A stretch of DNA of 64,000 nucleotides from Parasphingorhabdus cellanae (lineage in GTDB: Bacteria > Pseudomonadota > Alphaproteobacteria > Sphingomonadales > Sphingomonadaceae), in NCBI RefSeq assembly GCF_017498565.1, contig NZ_CP071794.1:1612001-1676000 (forward strand). Direction: 5' to 3'. The position numbers and the translations under genes were made by a program. Under the pieces are notes generated by a model. The model searched no databases. It was not told where the DNA came from and saw nothing but the letters and a program-made list of their open reading frames with translations. This document shows, piece after piece, positions 43,400 to 52,862 of this stretch (the first letter of the stretch is position 1; every line of letters starts with the position of its first letter).

Positions 43400-43909
43400 A
43401 TGCGTTCGGAAAAAATCAGTGACGAGGTTCAGTTTAGTCGCCGGTGGCGACCCGCTCTGATGTCATTTTTCCTTAGACGTGTTCGGAATCATGCCGAAGC
43501 AGAGGATTTGACGCAAGAGGTGTTTGTCCGCCTGCTGGGGAGCAGCGAGGAAGTAACAAAGTCGCCGGATGCTTATGTGTTTCAGGTGGCGAGTAACCTT
43601 GTGCGTGATCGTGCACGTCGTTCAAAGATACGTTCAGAATACCGCCAAACAACGGCCAGTCTTGATGGCCATGGCATAGAACCGTTCGATCCGCATCGCA
43701 TCATCGCCAGCAGAGATGCGCTTTCGTTATTTGCTCAAGGTTTGGAAGATTTACCCGAAAGGACCCGCAATATTTTTACGCTCTATCGTATAGAAAATAT
43801 GAGTCTCGATCTCATTGCCGAGAGCTTTGGTATTTCAAAAAGTGCCGTCAAAAAGCATGTGACGAAAGCAATGGTGTTCCTCATGGCGCGGACGAGGGAC
43901 AGCCGATGA
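43400..43909 (+). CDS. ECF-type RNA polymerase sigma factor, FecI-like
   Basis: About 169 residues from the ATG at 43400, with AGAGG about 9 bases upstream; the TTG at 43370 lies inside an inverted repeat and is unlikely. Region 2 reads FFLRRVRNHAEAEDLTQEVFVRLL, and region 4 LEDLPERTRNIFTLYRIENMSLDLIAESFGISKSAVKKHV. This is the FecI-like group that works with FecR and a signalling TonB receptor. Its stop overlaps the start of the FecR gene (ATGA). It should transcribe its own operon and the receptor when the receptor is loaded. Confidence 0.9.
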   Translation: MRSEKISDEVQFSRRWRPALMSFFLRRVRNHAEAEDLTQEVFVRLLGSSEEVTKSPDAYVFQVASNLVRDRARRSKIRSEYRQTTASLDGHGIEPFDPHRIIASRDALSLFAQGLEDLPERTRNIFTLYRIENMSLDLIAESFGISKSAVKKHVTKAMVFLMARTRDSR

Positions 43910-44955
43910 CCGGATATATCGCCAATGATGATTTTATGAATGAGGATGAGCAAGCCGCCATTTGGTGCCTGAGGTTAGCCGAAGATAGCCTGTCGGATGA
44001 AGAACGGCAAACGTTCGATAATTGGTATGCAGAACCTCTTAATGCCAGAGCGTTTCGGGAGGCGCTGGTGATTTGGCAAAGCGCGGATGAAGCTGCAGAG
44101 CGTCCAGAACTGATCCATATTCGTTCACAAGCTTTGCAGAGCCTACGCCACGCCAATAGTCGCCGTTGGGCGCGCGGCATTCTTGATCATTGGCGCTGGC
44201 CAGCCGGTCTGGTGGCTGCGATGCTCATCGCTATTTTAACGGGTGTGATGCTGTTTTATACGCCGACCCAGATTTACGAGACCGGCACTGGTGAACGCCA
44301 GGTGATCGCACTGGAAGACGGGTCAAAACTCTCTTTAGACGCTTTGACCAGCGTCGAGGCGCGAATGACTGATGATGGTCGAGAATTAAGACTGCTGACA
44401 GGCCGCGCAAAATTCGATGTGGCTAAAGATTCATTGCGGCCGTTCAGCGTTGCTGCCGGCAATAAAATTGTCGTCGCCACCGGCACGTCTTTCAGTGTCG
44501 AGTTACTGAGCGAACAGGCACGTGTTGTCCTTTATGAAGGCAGTGTTGAGATACTGGATCAAGTAGACGGCACGGCGAAAGCACGCCCGATTGCAATTAA
44601 TAAAACTAGGCTTCAGTCAGATAATATATTGGTGCCCGGCAGTGAGCTTGTTGCACCTCTATCTTCATCCACTGCTGATATCGCCCCAATAGATGTAGAG
44701 CGGTCATTGTCCTGGGAGGCAGGTCAGATCAGTTTTGATAATGAACGTCTTAGCTCCGCAGTCGAACGCATCAACAGATATTCAGATCAGACACTTATCG
44801 TGGGTGATCAATCGGCCGCAAATATTCGATTAAATGGTGTGTTTACCGCAGGCGATACCGAGGCGTTTGTTGAAGCCGTTACAGCGTTGCATGACGTCAA
44901 AGCAGTGCGGGAAACGGGGCGGTTGACATTGAAAAGCGGTAAAACTGCAAAATAA
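43906..44955 (+). CDS. FecR family sigma regulator (transmembrane signal transducer)
   Basis: This 349-residue protein has an N-terminal cytoplasmic DUF4880-like domain (WCLRLAEDSLSDEERQTFDNWYAEPLNARAF), in which anti-sigma contact is expected, and one membrane segment near residues 100-122 (AGLVAAMLIAILTGVMLFY). The periplasmic FecR domain starts TGTGERQVIALEDGSKLSLD, and a C-terminal STN-like part reads LSSAVERINRYSDQTLIVGD. It transmits the receptor signal to the sigma factor. Gene order sigma-FecR-receptor and the 4-base overlap with the sigma gene match the Fec paradigm. Confidence 0.9.
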   Translation: MTGYIANDDFMNEDEQAAIWCLRLAEDSLSDEERQTFDNWYAEPLNARAFREALVIWQSADEAAERPELIHIRSQALQSLRHANSRRWARGILDHWRWPAGLVAAMLIAILTGVMLFYTPTQIYETGTGERQVIALEDGSKLSLDALTSVEARMTDDGRELRLLTGRAKFDVAKDSLRPFSVAAGNKIVVATGTSFSVELLSEQARVVLYEGSVEILDQVDGTAKARPIAINKTRLQSDNILVPGSELVAPLSSSTADIAPIDVERSLSWEAGQISFDNERLSSAVERINRYSDQTLIVGDQSAANIRLNGVFTAGDTEAFVEAVTALHDVKAVRETGRLTLKSGKTAK

Positions 44956-44969
44956 TTGCATTTTGGTGC

Positions 44970-44994
44970 TGTCCGATTGCGCTGTCTGTGCGTC
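44970..44994 (+). promoter_or_regulatory. Candidate ECF promoter of TBDR-3 (TGTCC-N16-CGTC)
   Basis: TGTCC at 44970-44974 and CGTC at 44991-44994, 16 bases apart, repeat the element before the sigma factor gene. It lies in the gap between fecR and the receptor gene, 50 bases before the receptor's ATG, so the receptor can be induced separately at high level. Confidence 0.6.
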
Positions 44995-45044
44995 CTACCT
45001 TTTATGATCGCCAATTGATGGTGGCAATTTTGGGGGGAACCAAA

Positions 45045-48000
45045 ATGAACTTCAGAGCCTTTCGAACCAGTTTTTTATCTGGCAGTGTAGCGTCTGCAGC
45101 CTTGGTGATATTTGCACAAAGCGTTCCAGCTTATGCTCAGCAACAAACCTATACATTTGATATCCCCAGCCAGGAATTGGGGCCGGCGCTCAGAGCATTC
45201 GCAAAAACCGCCAGGCAACAAATCTTGTTCGACGATGCGGATGTGCGCGGCAAGCGCGCTAAGGCTTTGAAGGGCAGTTACACAGCTCGGACCGCACTTA
45301 ACAAATTGCTCGCCGGTACAGCACTTTCCGTCCGACAGGGGCAATCTGGAGTGTTCATCGTTCGCCAATTGACGGCAACGCCAGCTTCCCAAGCTGTTAG
45401 TGGTCCGGTTATTTCGGAAGCTCCGACAAATGATAGCCCAACGGGTATTGTGTCCGGTACGGTGGTCAACAGAACCACAGGTTCTGCGCTGGCGGGGGCG
45501 TTGGTCCGTATTCAAGGAACGGATCTGGAGACTGTTACGGATGATCGCGGTCAGTATTATTTCCCCGCTGTCCCGCGTGGCAGGCGTGTTGTCCGTGTTG
45601 AATATCTGGGTGAGTCGGTAACGACAGTGAATGTTTCGGTATCCGCGGGCTCACGACAAACAGCTAATATCGTACTTGGCGAAATTACCGACGATATCGT
45701 TGTTTTCGGATATCGCAGTTCTATCCAGCAGGCGTTGAATAAACAGAAAAACGCTGACAATAGCGCGACTATCGTTTCTTCGGACCTGCTCGGTGGTTTT
45801 CCAGCGGAAACTGTATCCGAAGCATTGCGCCGGGTTCCAGGCGTTGCCTTTGGCCGTGACGATGCGACAGGAGAGGGATCGCGTATCCTAGTACGCGGGT
45901 TCAGTTCCGAGGCGATTCAGGTTCAACTAAACGGTCTGGATCTTCAAGGAAGTAATCTCGATCGAACCATCGATCTAAGTGGATTTTTAACCGATAATAT
46001 TTCTGAAATCAGAATCCAGAAATCATTGCTCCCGAGCCACGAGGCGAGCGGTTCCGGCGGGTTGATTGAGATAGAAACCAAATCGGGTCTAGATTATGGC
46101 GATTTCGCTTTCAACTTTAGTGTTGAAGGAGAAACAAATACGATTGCATCTTATGGTGGTGAATATCAGGTCAATGCCACGATGGCCAAAAAAATCACGA
46201 ATAATTTTGGCATTGTAGGTAGTATTCAATATCGCAAAACCGACCGGCAGAACTACGATGTCAGCATTTCTGATCGAATACCTAATGTTTTACCTGCCGG
46301 TTTCACTGCCATTTCACAAATTAACGGTGAAGAAAACTTCCCCTTTGAACCTGAATTCGAAGATCGCTTGATCGCCGGTAGCCGCTTTTCCCGCCGGAAC
46401 CGAGATGAAGAAACGCTGACAGCATCAGTGAACCTCGCTTGGGATATTGCTGATCATACGCAACTAAGACTCGATTTGCAGCGCAACATGCGAAATTCAG
46501 TGTTTGAACAGTCGCAGGTTAATGCATCATATAATACGTTCCGCCGGGATGTTTTCGTTCCTGAACTGGATGGAGAAGTGAGACGGCGCAATACCTACGA
46601 CAGTTGGCGACCAACCAATACATTGCGCAATACCGACCAGCGTCTGAACAGCAATATTATCAGTTTTAGGGGCGAGACGGTACTGGATCGCCTGCAATTA
46701 GACTATAAGCTTGGCTATAGTGGATCGCGCACGAAAACCGACAATACGGTCATTTTTCTAGAAGGCGACATAATCAGGTCCGGTGATCTGGACATTATTA
46801 TCAATCCAGCAACAGCAGTTATCAATACTCAGGATAACGCCGCTATGACACCCAAATATGTCGACGGCGGATTCGTAACACTATCCAATGGCCTTATTAT
46901 TCCATCACTAACCGAGGCAGGCTATGACTCGCTCATCAATGCTGAAAAATATGTCGTGCGAAGTGCGAATCGTTCTTTTTCCAACAGCCCTACGGATGCT
47001 TATATCGGCGAGTTTACCGCCACATATGAACCAGATATAGGTGTTATCGACTATCTGAAGGTCGGAGGTAAATATAATCTAAGTATCCGCAAAGCAGCCG
47101 ATGACAGGCCTACTTCCAGCATCGGTAATTTGAAAAAATCACAGGAATATAAGCGGATATTTGGCCGTAACACACCATTGTCCGATATCGGCATTTCCCT
47201 GTTCGATACCGGCTCACTGTCAGATATCGGGGCTGATGATTTGATCGTCTCTTTCTTGCCCGGCAGTTCGGTTGAAGACATATTTAGCGGACTGGACCGT
47301 TTTCTCGTTGATGACCCCAATACCGGAGTAAATGAAGAACGCTTCCGCTTTCGTGACTTTACGGAGCTTAATCCGTTTCTGGAAAGCCTTGGACTTAAAC
47401 CAGCTAAATCCAAAGAAGAGCGCATCGCTGCATTTTTCGAAACAAAAATTAACTTCGGTGATTTTGATGCAGTTGGCGGTGTTCGCATGGAACAGGTGAC
47501 ACGCACCGGCACTACTATAGTCACACCATCCATAAGGACCGACAATGATTTTCAGGAACCGCGTATAACCTTCTTTGACCAAGGTCTTATCGACTTTAAT
47601 GATCTGGCTGGCACTCAACGGACTTGGACGCCCAGCATATTGGTCAATTATCGCCCAACAGACAATATTGTCGCACGGTTTGGATATTTCCGCTCGACCA
47701 TTAATCCCAGCTTTCTGTTATTGAGAAGACCAACAACCTATCAACTTGATATTCGTTCAGCAATCACAGATCAAATTCGCATTAGGGAATCGAATCCCGA
47801 TCTTGTTCCAAGTGTAACCGATAATTTCGATCTCGATATCGCCTATTATTTTCAGGACAGTCCCGGCTTAATTCGAGCCTCGCTCTTCTACAAAAAGATC
47901 AGCAACAACTTTACTGATGTCGTATCGACAGAAAGCGAAAATGCAGATGTCAGACAGCGTGTGCTCGATTATTTAGAGCCGCTAGCGGCTACGCGGCCCG

Positions 48001-48602
48001 ACCTCCTGACATTTGACGATGATGCTGTTTACCTGCTCGAACGACCAGAAAATGGTGTAGGCGGTTCAATTTATGGCTTCGAACTGGAGTTGATCCGTCA
48101 GCTTGATTTCCTCCCGGGCTTTTTGAAAGACTTTGGAGTCCTCGGGAATGTTACATACACGACCAGCGATTTTCCTACCTTGCTCAACGGTGTCGATGAA
48201 AACCGCCGGTTCAAGCAATTTTTGCTCGACCTGCCACTGGAGGACCAAGCGGCGTGGGTTTACAACCTCTCGCTCAACTATGCGCGGGGCGGTTTCGATG
48301 GAAGGGTGATTTACACGCACCAAACCGAAGCGGTGAGTAGTTATAATGTTCATGATCTCAACCAGATCGTACCAGCCTATTCCACTCTTGACCTGAGGCT
48401 TTCCTACACCTTCGATAAGGGTGGTAGCGGATGGACGATTTTCTTCGAAGGGGATGATCTCTTACATGGTCCCCATGATCCGGATATTCGCTCTGGAACA
48501 GGGTCAAATCCGGATCGGAAAGATGCGCGTTATTTCTTTTCTGACTCATTGCAATTTAACGGTGGTCGCACGTTTACAATGGGCATCAAAGGAAGATTCT
48601 GA
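45045..48602 (+). CDS. Signalling TonB-dependent receptor with STN and carboxypeptidase-regulatory-like domains (TBDR-3)
   Basis: About 1185 residues from the ATG at 45045 (GGGGGGAA upstream). Signal peptide to AYAQQQ; STN domain (FDIPSQELGPALRAFAKTAR to GVFIVRQ, residues about 30-105); a carboxypeptidase-regulatory-like beta-sandwich (GIVSGTVVNRTTGSALAGAL to VEYLG, about 135-200); plug domain (AETVSEALRRVPGVAFGRDD, about 260-380); and a large barrel ending GGRTFTMGIKGRF. STN fits signalling to the adjacent FecR. The sandwich domain between STN and plug is typical of Bacteroidetes SusC and of a large sphingomonad/xanthomonad group. The downstream metalloprotease suggests that peptides are the cargo. 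Confidence 0.9.
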   Translation: MNFRAFRTSFLSGSVASAALVIFAQSVPAYAQQQTYTFDIPSQELGPALRAFAKTARQQILFDDADVRGKRAKALKGSYTARTALNKLLAGTALSVRQGQSGVFIVRQLTATPASQAVSGPVISEAPTNDSPTGIVSGTVVNRTTGSALAGALVRIQGTDLETVTDDRGQYYFPAVPRGRRVVRVEYLGESVTTVNVSVSAGSRQTANIVLGEITDDIVVFGYRSSIQQALNKQKNADNSATIVSSDLLGGFPAETVSEALRRVPGVAFGRDDATGEGSRILVRGFSSEAIQVQLNGLDLQGSNLDRTIDLSGFLTDNISEIRIQKSLLPSHEASGSGGLIEIETKSGLDYGDFAFNFSVEGETNTIASYGGEYQVNATMAKKITNNFGIVGSIQYRKTDRQNYDVSISDRIPNVLPAGFTAISQINGEENFPFEPEFEDRLIAGSRFSRRNRDEETLTASVNLAWDIADHTQLRLDLQRNMRNSVFEQSQVNASYNTFRRDVFVPELDGEVRRRNTYDSWRPTNTLRNTDQRLNSNIISFRGETVLDRLQLDYKLGYSGSRTKTDNTVIFLEGDIIRSGDLDIIINPATAVINTQDNAAMTPKYVDGGFVTLSNGLIIPSLTEAGYDSLINAEKYVVRSANRSFSNSPTDAYIGEFTATYEPDIGVIDYLKVGGKYNLSIRKAADDRPTSSIGNLKKSQEYKRIFGRNTPLSDIGISLFDTGSLSDIGADDLIVSFLPGSSVEDIFSGLDRFLVDDPNTGVNEERFRFRDFTELNPFLESLGLKPAKSKEERIAAFFETKINFGDFDAVGGVRMEQVTRTGTTIVTPSIRTDNDFQEPRITFFDQGLIDFNDLAGTQRTWTPSILVNYRPTDNIVARFGYFRSTINPSFLLLRRPTTYQLDIRSAITDQIRIRESNPDLVPSVTDNFDLDIAYYFQDSPGLIRASLFYKKISNNFTDVVSTESENADVRQRVLDYLEPLAATRPDLLTFDDDAVYLLERPENGVGGSIYGFELELIRQLDFLPGFLKDFGVLGNVTYTTSDFPTLLNGVDENRRFKQFLLDLPLEDQAAWVYNLSLNYARGGFDGRVIYTHQTEAVSSYNVHDLNQIVPAYSTLDLRLSYTFDKGGSGWTIFFEGDDLLHGPHDPDIRSGTGSNPDRKDARYFFSDSLQFNGGRTFTMGIKGRF

Positions 48603-48692
48603 TGCAATTTTTACGGATAACTGAAACTTACGCGTCCTAATTTATACATGATTAATTTTCCCTCTCCCCGATTTTATCACAAGGCTTAGAAT

Positions 48693-51371
48693 ATGATCCT
48701 GTTGTTTCGCGTGTTTTCTACCATAGCCTTTTGGTCGGTGCTTATCGTGCCTGTCGCGGCAATAGCGGCTCCCGATATTGAAACAAATGACGCCGCGCCC
48801 TTGCAACAGGACGATGATGAAGAATGTGTCGGCGACGATTGCGAAAATGAAGATGGCGCAGAGGACGGAGAGAAAAAAGAAAAGAAGAAGCCCAAGATCA
48901 AGACGATCGCTGAGTTTATTAAAGGAAAGAAACGGATATCCGGCCTTTTCTCGTTTTACAGGGACCAAGAGACCGGTATTGTCTACATGGAGGTTACCGC
49001 CGAGCAACTCGGACCGGAATATATTTATCATAATTATGTGCACAGTGGCGTTAGTGGGTTTCTGGGAAGGCTGACTGGCTTGCGCTCTGCTGGGGACATG
49101 CTCGACAATTATGTTATCTCAATGCGCAGGCGTTACAAAAGCATCGACATCATCCAGCGTAACACCGGTTATGTATATGATGAAGACAGCACTCTGGGAC
49201 TTGGCGGACGCACCAATATCCCTGATTCCGTGATGGCCACGCTTAGCATTGTCGCAAAAAACAAAAACGACACACGCTTTATCGTGTCAGCAAACGGATT
49301 GTTTAAAGGCAAAGATCTGTTCCGCATCGGTGAGGCCTCTGCACTGCTCTCAATCATCGGGATCGTGCCAAAACTAAACAAACAGAAATCCAATATCCAA
49401 CTGGTCCGTAACTATCCGGAAAACTCAGAGATACTGTCGGAATATATATTTGATTTTTCGAAAGGGGCCCCGCCAACCAGCGTAATTGTCCAACATAGTT
49501 TTGCGCGCATGCCGCCCAAAGGATTTGAACCGAAACAAGAAGATGCAAGGATCGGCTATTTTACGGTCCGGCGCACAAATTTAAGCACAACAAAGGATAT
49601 ACCCTATGAAGATCGGATCCGTCGCTGGCGGTTAGAGAAAAAACAGCCCGAAGCCGCAATTTCTGAGCCTGTCAAACCGATCACTTACTGGATAGAAAAT
49701 ACGACGCCGCATGAATATCGCGATACTATCCGCGAGGCTGGATTAAGTTGGAACCCCGTTTTTGAAGCCGCAGGGATTAAAAATGCGATAGAGATCAAGG
49801 TGCAGCCCGATGATGCGACATGGGACGCGGGCGATATACGTTATAATGTCATCCAATGGGTTTCGTCTCCCAATCCTCTGTATAGTGGCTATGGCCCGTC
49901 AATCGTCAATCCACGTACCGGCGAAATATTGGCCGCGAATATTGTAATCGAACATAATCATGTCCGTCGCAACAAGATGCTCAACGGTATTTTTAATCGC
50001 AGCGGAAAGGCCGCAACAATGTCTGGCGTAGAATTACCCGAGCATTTGCCTGAGCAATTGATCGAGGAGCTTGGCAATGAGAAAAATCTTTTCTCTCATG
50101 CGCTGCTGCAGGTGCAAGATTTTGCGCACCTTATCGCTTTAACCAAGGGAGCGGCTGGCAAAGGGGATGACGGCGACCCGATGGATCGCATCATCAAAGA
50201 CAGTCTCCGTTATATCGTGATGCATGAAATCGGCCATACGCTTGGCCTGACGCACAATATGAAAGCATCCTATTATCGCAGTGTTGAAGAGCTGACAAAA
50301 ATGGATACGTCAATTGGTGAACGAGAGAAAAACCACCCGACTTCGGGTTCGGTCATGGATTATCCTGCTCCTAATATCCTGCCAGAGCAAAATGCCGATA
50401 TGTCCTATTTTCCAAGCGGACCCGGCCCATATGACTATTGGGCGATTAGATTTGGCTATGATGAACGGATGAGGGATGCGGCCTATCGTGCGGAGCATCT
50501 TGCAAAATCGGGCAGCAGTGGCCTTCTTTTCGGTAATGACATGGATGCCATGCGGACGCCGGCTCGCGGTGCTGATCCAAGGATTATGGCTTTTGATATG
50601 TCATCTCAGCCCGTTCTGTTTGCCGTCGGTCAGATGCAATTGATTGATGAGGCGCGCAAAACGTTGGTCGACAAACTCATAAAGCCAGGCGAGCCATGGG
50701 ACGCATTGGTGCGTGCTAATAATATCTTGCACACGATCTATCGGCAGCATGCTGCCACGATCTCACGCTATGTTGGCGGCGTCTATATCGATCGCAGTCC
50801 TAAGGGGCAAAGCGCAGTCGGTCCCAACCCCTTCGTTCCTGTTCCTTTAGAAGAACAGAAATATGCCATGGCGATGTTAGCTCAGCATATTTTCGCGCCA
50901 AATGCCTTGCAACTACCTGAAAATTTATTGCCTTATCTGATGCCGCAACGTCGTGGTCAGAGCGGCATAGAAACACCAGAGGTCCATTCTGACGCTTTAC
51001 AGATTCAATCAAGCGTACTGGACTATTTGCTCCATCAAAAGGTTCTCAGCCGGATCATCGATTCAGCGCAATATGGCAACGGCTATACGTTTGATATCAT
51101 GCTTGATGATTTGACCAGCGCGATATTCGAAGCGGATATGCGTGGACCAGTCAATATTTACCGTCAGAATTTGCAGACGGCATATGTCAATAAACTCCTC
51201 AACATCGTTGAGAAGAAGTCTGGTTATGAAGCCGTTATTGCTGGCACCTACGGGCAAGTAACCAAAATCGACAAGATGATGCGAAGCAAGGCGCGCAGCG
51301 GTGATCCGTCAACGCGCACTCACCGAGAGTATCTGCGTCAAATAATCAAAACAGCATTGGACGGAGATTGA
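48693..51371 (+). CDS. Secreted zinc-dependent metalloprotease (DUF5117/DUF4953-type)
   Basis: This 892-residue protein has a signal peptide ending AIAAPD and then a strongly acidic followed by lysine-rich segment (about residues 30-70). A long N-terminal domain resembles DUF5117. The metzincin-like site is H511-E-I-G-H-T-L-G-L-T-H521, followed by a Met-turn candidate in SGSVMDYPAPN. The C-terminal 300 residues are helical, as in DUF4953. It sits 90 bases after TBDR-3 and probably belongs to the same regulon, digesting proteins at the surface or in the periplasm to supply the receptor's ligand. Confidence 0.87.
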   Translation: MILLFRVFSTIAFWSVLIVPVAAIAAPDIETNDAAPLQQDDDEECVGDDCENEDGAEDGEKKEKKKPKIKTIAEFIKGKKRISGLFSFYRDQETGIVYMEVTAEQLGPEYIYHNYVHSGVSGFLGRLTGLRSAGDMLDNYVISMRRRYKSIDIIQRNTGYVYDEDSTLGLGGRTNIPDSVMATLSIVAKNKNDTRFIVSANGLFKGKDLFRIGEASALLSIIGIVPKLNKQKSNIQLVRNYPENSEILSEYIFDFSKGAPPTSVIVQHSFARMPPKGFEPKQEDARIGYFTVRRTNLSTTKDIPYEDRIRRWRLEKKQPEAAISEPVKPITYWIENTTPHEYRDTIREAGLSWNPVFEAAGIKNAIEIKVQPDDATWDAGDIRYNVIQWVSSPNPLYSGYGPSIVNPRTGEILAANIVIEHNHVRRNKMLNGIFNRSGKAATMSGVELPEHLPEQLIEELGNEKNLFSHALLQVQDFAHLIALTKGAAGKGDDGDPMDRIIKDSLRYIVMHEIGHTLGLTHNMKASYYRSVEELTKMDTSIGEREKNHPTSGSVMDYPAPNILPEQNADMSYFPSGPGPYDYWAIRFGYDERMRDAAYRAEHLAKSGSSGLLFGNDMDAMRTPARGADPRIMAFDMSSQPVLFAVGQMQLIDEARKTLVDKLIKPGEPWDALVRANNILHTIYRQHAATISRYVGGVYIDRSPKGQSAVGPNPFVPVPLEEQKYAMAMLAQHIFAPNALQLPENLLPYLMPQRRGQSGIETPEVHSDALQIQSSVLDYLLHQKVLSRIIDSAQYGNGYTFDIMLDDLTSAIFEADMRGPVNIYRQNLQTAYVNKLLNIVEKKSGYEAVIAGTYGQVTKIDKMMRSKARSGDPSTRTHREYLRQIIKTALDGD

Positions 51372-51414
51372 ATGAAAGCCGCACAGAAAATTGGCTGTTT
51401 GAAAGTCGATGAGA

Positions 51415-51447
51415 TTCAGAAGATCTGCTCCCGGCAGATCTTCTGAA
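51415..51447. terminator. 14-bp perfect hairpin after the metalloprotease gene
   Basis: The arms 51415-51428 and 51434-51447 are perfectly complementary around a 5-base loop (TCCCG), about 44 bases after the protease stop. A T tract does not follow, so this is not a classical intrinsic terminator. It could stabilise the mRNA 3' end or act with Rho. Confidence 0.5.
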
Positions 51448-51591
51448 CAGGGGGCTGGCCGTGCGGATCGCAACCAATCGGTCAGCTATGGAGGCAGGAA
51501 GCAATCCCTAATATGCTTCCTGCCTCTTTGGTTGAATGTTGAAGATGCTCAAAATTATCGTGATTTTGTTTCGACAAGAAGGATATGTTTG

Positions 51592-51888
51592 ATGAATTGC
51601 AGCGATTTCTATCGTGATCTGCCAATCAATTCTGGAACCGCTTCAAAGCGGTTTTCGGACGGTCTATTGAAAGAACTGACATTAATTTATTATCGCTATC
51701 CGGACCGACACGACGCTGCAAAAGCATGCTTGGCTAAGGCCAGAACATTTGCTCTTGGTGACCAAAATAGAATCATATGGGAAGCATGTGCGGAAAATTT
51801 TCGAAAAGGAAAGAGCTTGCCTAGAAGCGATCAACATAAAGACAGGGTTTCTTTCGGGCCTTCGCAGTCAATCACGAGAATATTCTAA
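51592..51888 (+). CDS. Small hypothetical protein
   Basis: This frame of 98 residues starts at an ATG with AGAAGG about 9 bases upstream. It begins MNCSDFYRDLPINSG and contains a helical, positively charged middle (LLKELTLIYYRYPDRHDAAKACLAKARTF). There is no signal peptide, membrane segment or motif I can name. It lies before a small winged-helix gene on the same strand with about 70 bases between them. The coding call rests on the start context and amphipathic composition only. Confidence 0.4.
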   Translation: MNCSDFYRDLPINSGTASKRFSDGLLKELTLIYYRYPDRHDAAKACLAKARTFALGDQNRIIWEACAENFRKGKSLPRSDQHKDRVSFGPSQSITRIF

Positions 51889-51958
51889 CATGTATATGCC
51901 CGCTCTTGTGCCCATAGTGGCCACGAGCATTGTTGTAGAGAAGTAGACGGAGGCGCAT

Positions 51959-52306
51959 ATGCACTGTATTGATGCTGCAAACAATCTTTTAGCAATCGCC
52001 GAAAAGCGAAACCAGACACTGGGTTATGACATATCTGCTCTTGGCGACGACACTTGGCACGTTTTGTTAAAGCTATACATTAATCGGGATGTGAAGCAGA
52101 TTGTGCGAAGAACAACCCTAGAGAGAGTTATGCGGTGCCCAACAAATCTAGATCGCATCTTATCTATACTTTCAAATCGCAATTTGATCACAATCGGAAG
52201 TTCTGAAACCAGCGTCGATCAAGACCTTAGGGTTACAGAAAAGGCTGTATCCCAAATCCAACTAATCCTTGGCGGCGAGCTAAGGGTCAATAACACTATG
52301 CTTTGA
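51959..52306 (+). CDS. Small winged-helix (MarR-like) DNA-binding protein
   Basis: This 115-residue protein has a good ribosome site (GGAGG 5-7 bases upstream). The segment DDTWHVLLKLYINRDVKQI, then LERVMRCPTNLDRILSILSNRNLITIGSS and RVTEKAVSQIQLIL, follows the helix, helix-turn-helix and wing order of the small MarR-like regulators frequent in sphingomonads. The wing is short and no effector domain is present. The target is unknown; the neighbours are a small hypothetical gene and a truncated outer-membrane protein gene. Confidence 0.6.
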   Translation: MHCIDAANNLLAIAEKRNQTLGYDISALGDDTWHVLLKLYINRDVKQIVRRTTLERVMRCPTNLDRILSILSNRNLITIGSSETSVDQDLRVTEKAVSQIQLILGGELRVNNTML

Positions 52307-52685
52307 AAACTTATTCCCGAGGCGAATATTAGAAAACGGTTTTATCTGGTTGATTGATATTGCCAAACGCTCAACAGAATGAAAGCCGCATCTGTCTCAA
52401 ATTATCTGATAACAGACAATCCGAGTAGCAATGAATGGTTCTGGCTCCGAACGCTGTACGGGCAAGTTGGCAAGTGCGAAACACTTCCCGTCCCGATTTT
52501 TTGCGTTCTGTGCAGCAAGGTTGCGAATGTCCCAATCATGGAAAAGCGTGTTTCGTCGCGCCTTCCAGTCTCCATAAATCCTCCACACAATCTCGATCTA
52601 ATCTCGACTGAAAGCAGCGATTTGATTTCCAGCGGTTACGATTCGGTCGGACTGTTTGTGAATTAGCTTCGAAGGACAAAATTCC
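52307..52685. other. Spacer without a supportable gene
   Basis: About 380 bases between the winged-helix gene and the truncated OMP gene. A 95-codon frame starts at 52379, but it lacks a ribosome site and recognisable content. Confidence 0.35.
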
Positions 52686-52862
52686 ATGAAGTCGTCCGCT
52701 ACACCGATGACGGTCAGCTTGCTCGCGGTTCCTGCTGCAACCTCGGCGCAGAGCAACAGTGATAAACATTCTGGGGGCTCTTATGTGAGCGTCGAAGGCT
52801 CTCTCGATTCAAACCAGACTCGCAAACCTTTCTCCTTAGTCCTTTCGCTGTTCAAGCATTAA
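52686..52862 (+). pseudogene. Truncated paralogue of the lysine-rich outer-membrane protein (58 codons)
   Basis: The frame reads MKSSATPMTVSLLAVPAATS, then AQSN, and continues to YVSVEGSLDSNQTRKP before ending in FSLVLSLFKH and a stop. The protein encoded at 55691-56449 has the same plan: MKS, a signal peptide ending AAAAQSND, then FVGIEGSLDANQARNPK. The similarity stops exactly where the first lysine-rich loop of the longer protein begins, so the barrel has been lost. AAGGACAAAA precedes the ATG, so a short exported peptide could still be made. Confidence 0.65.
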
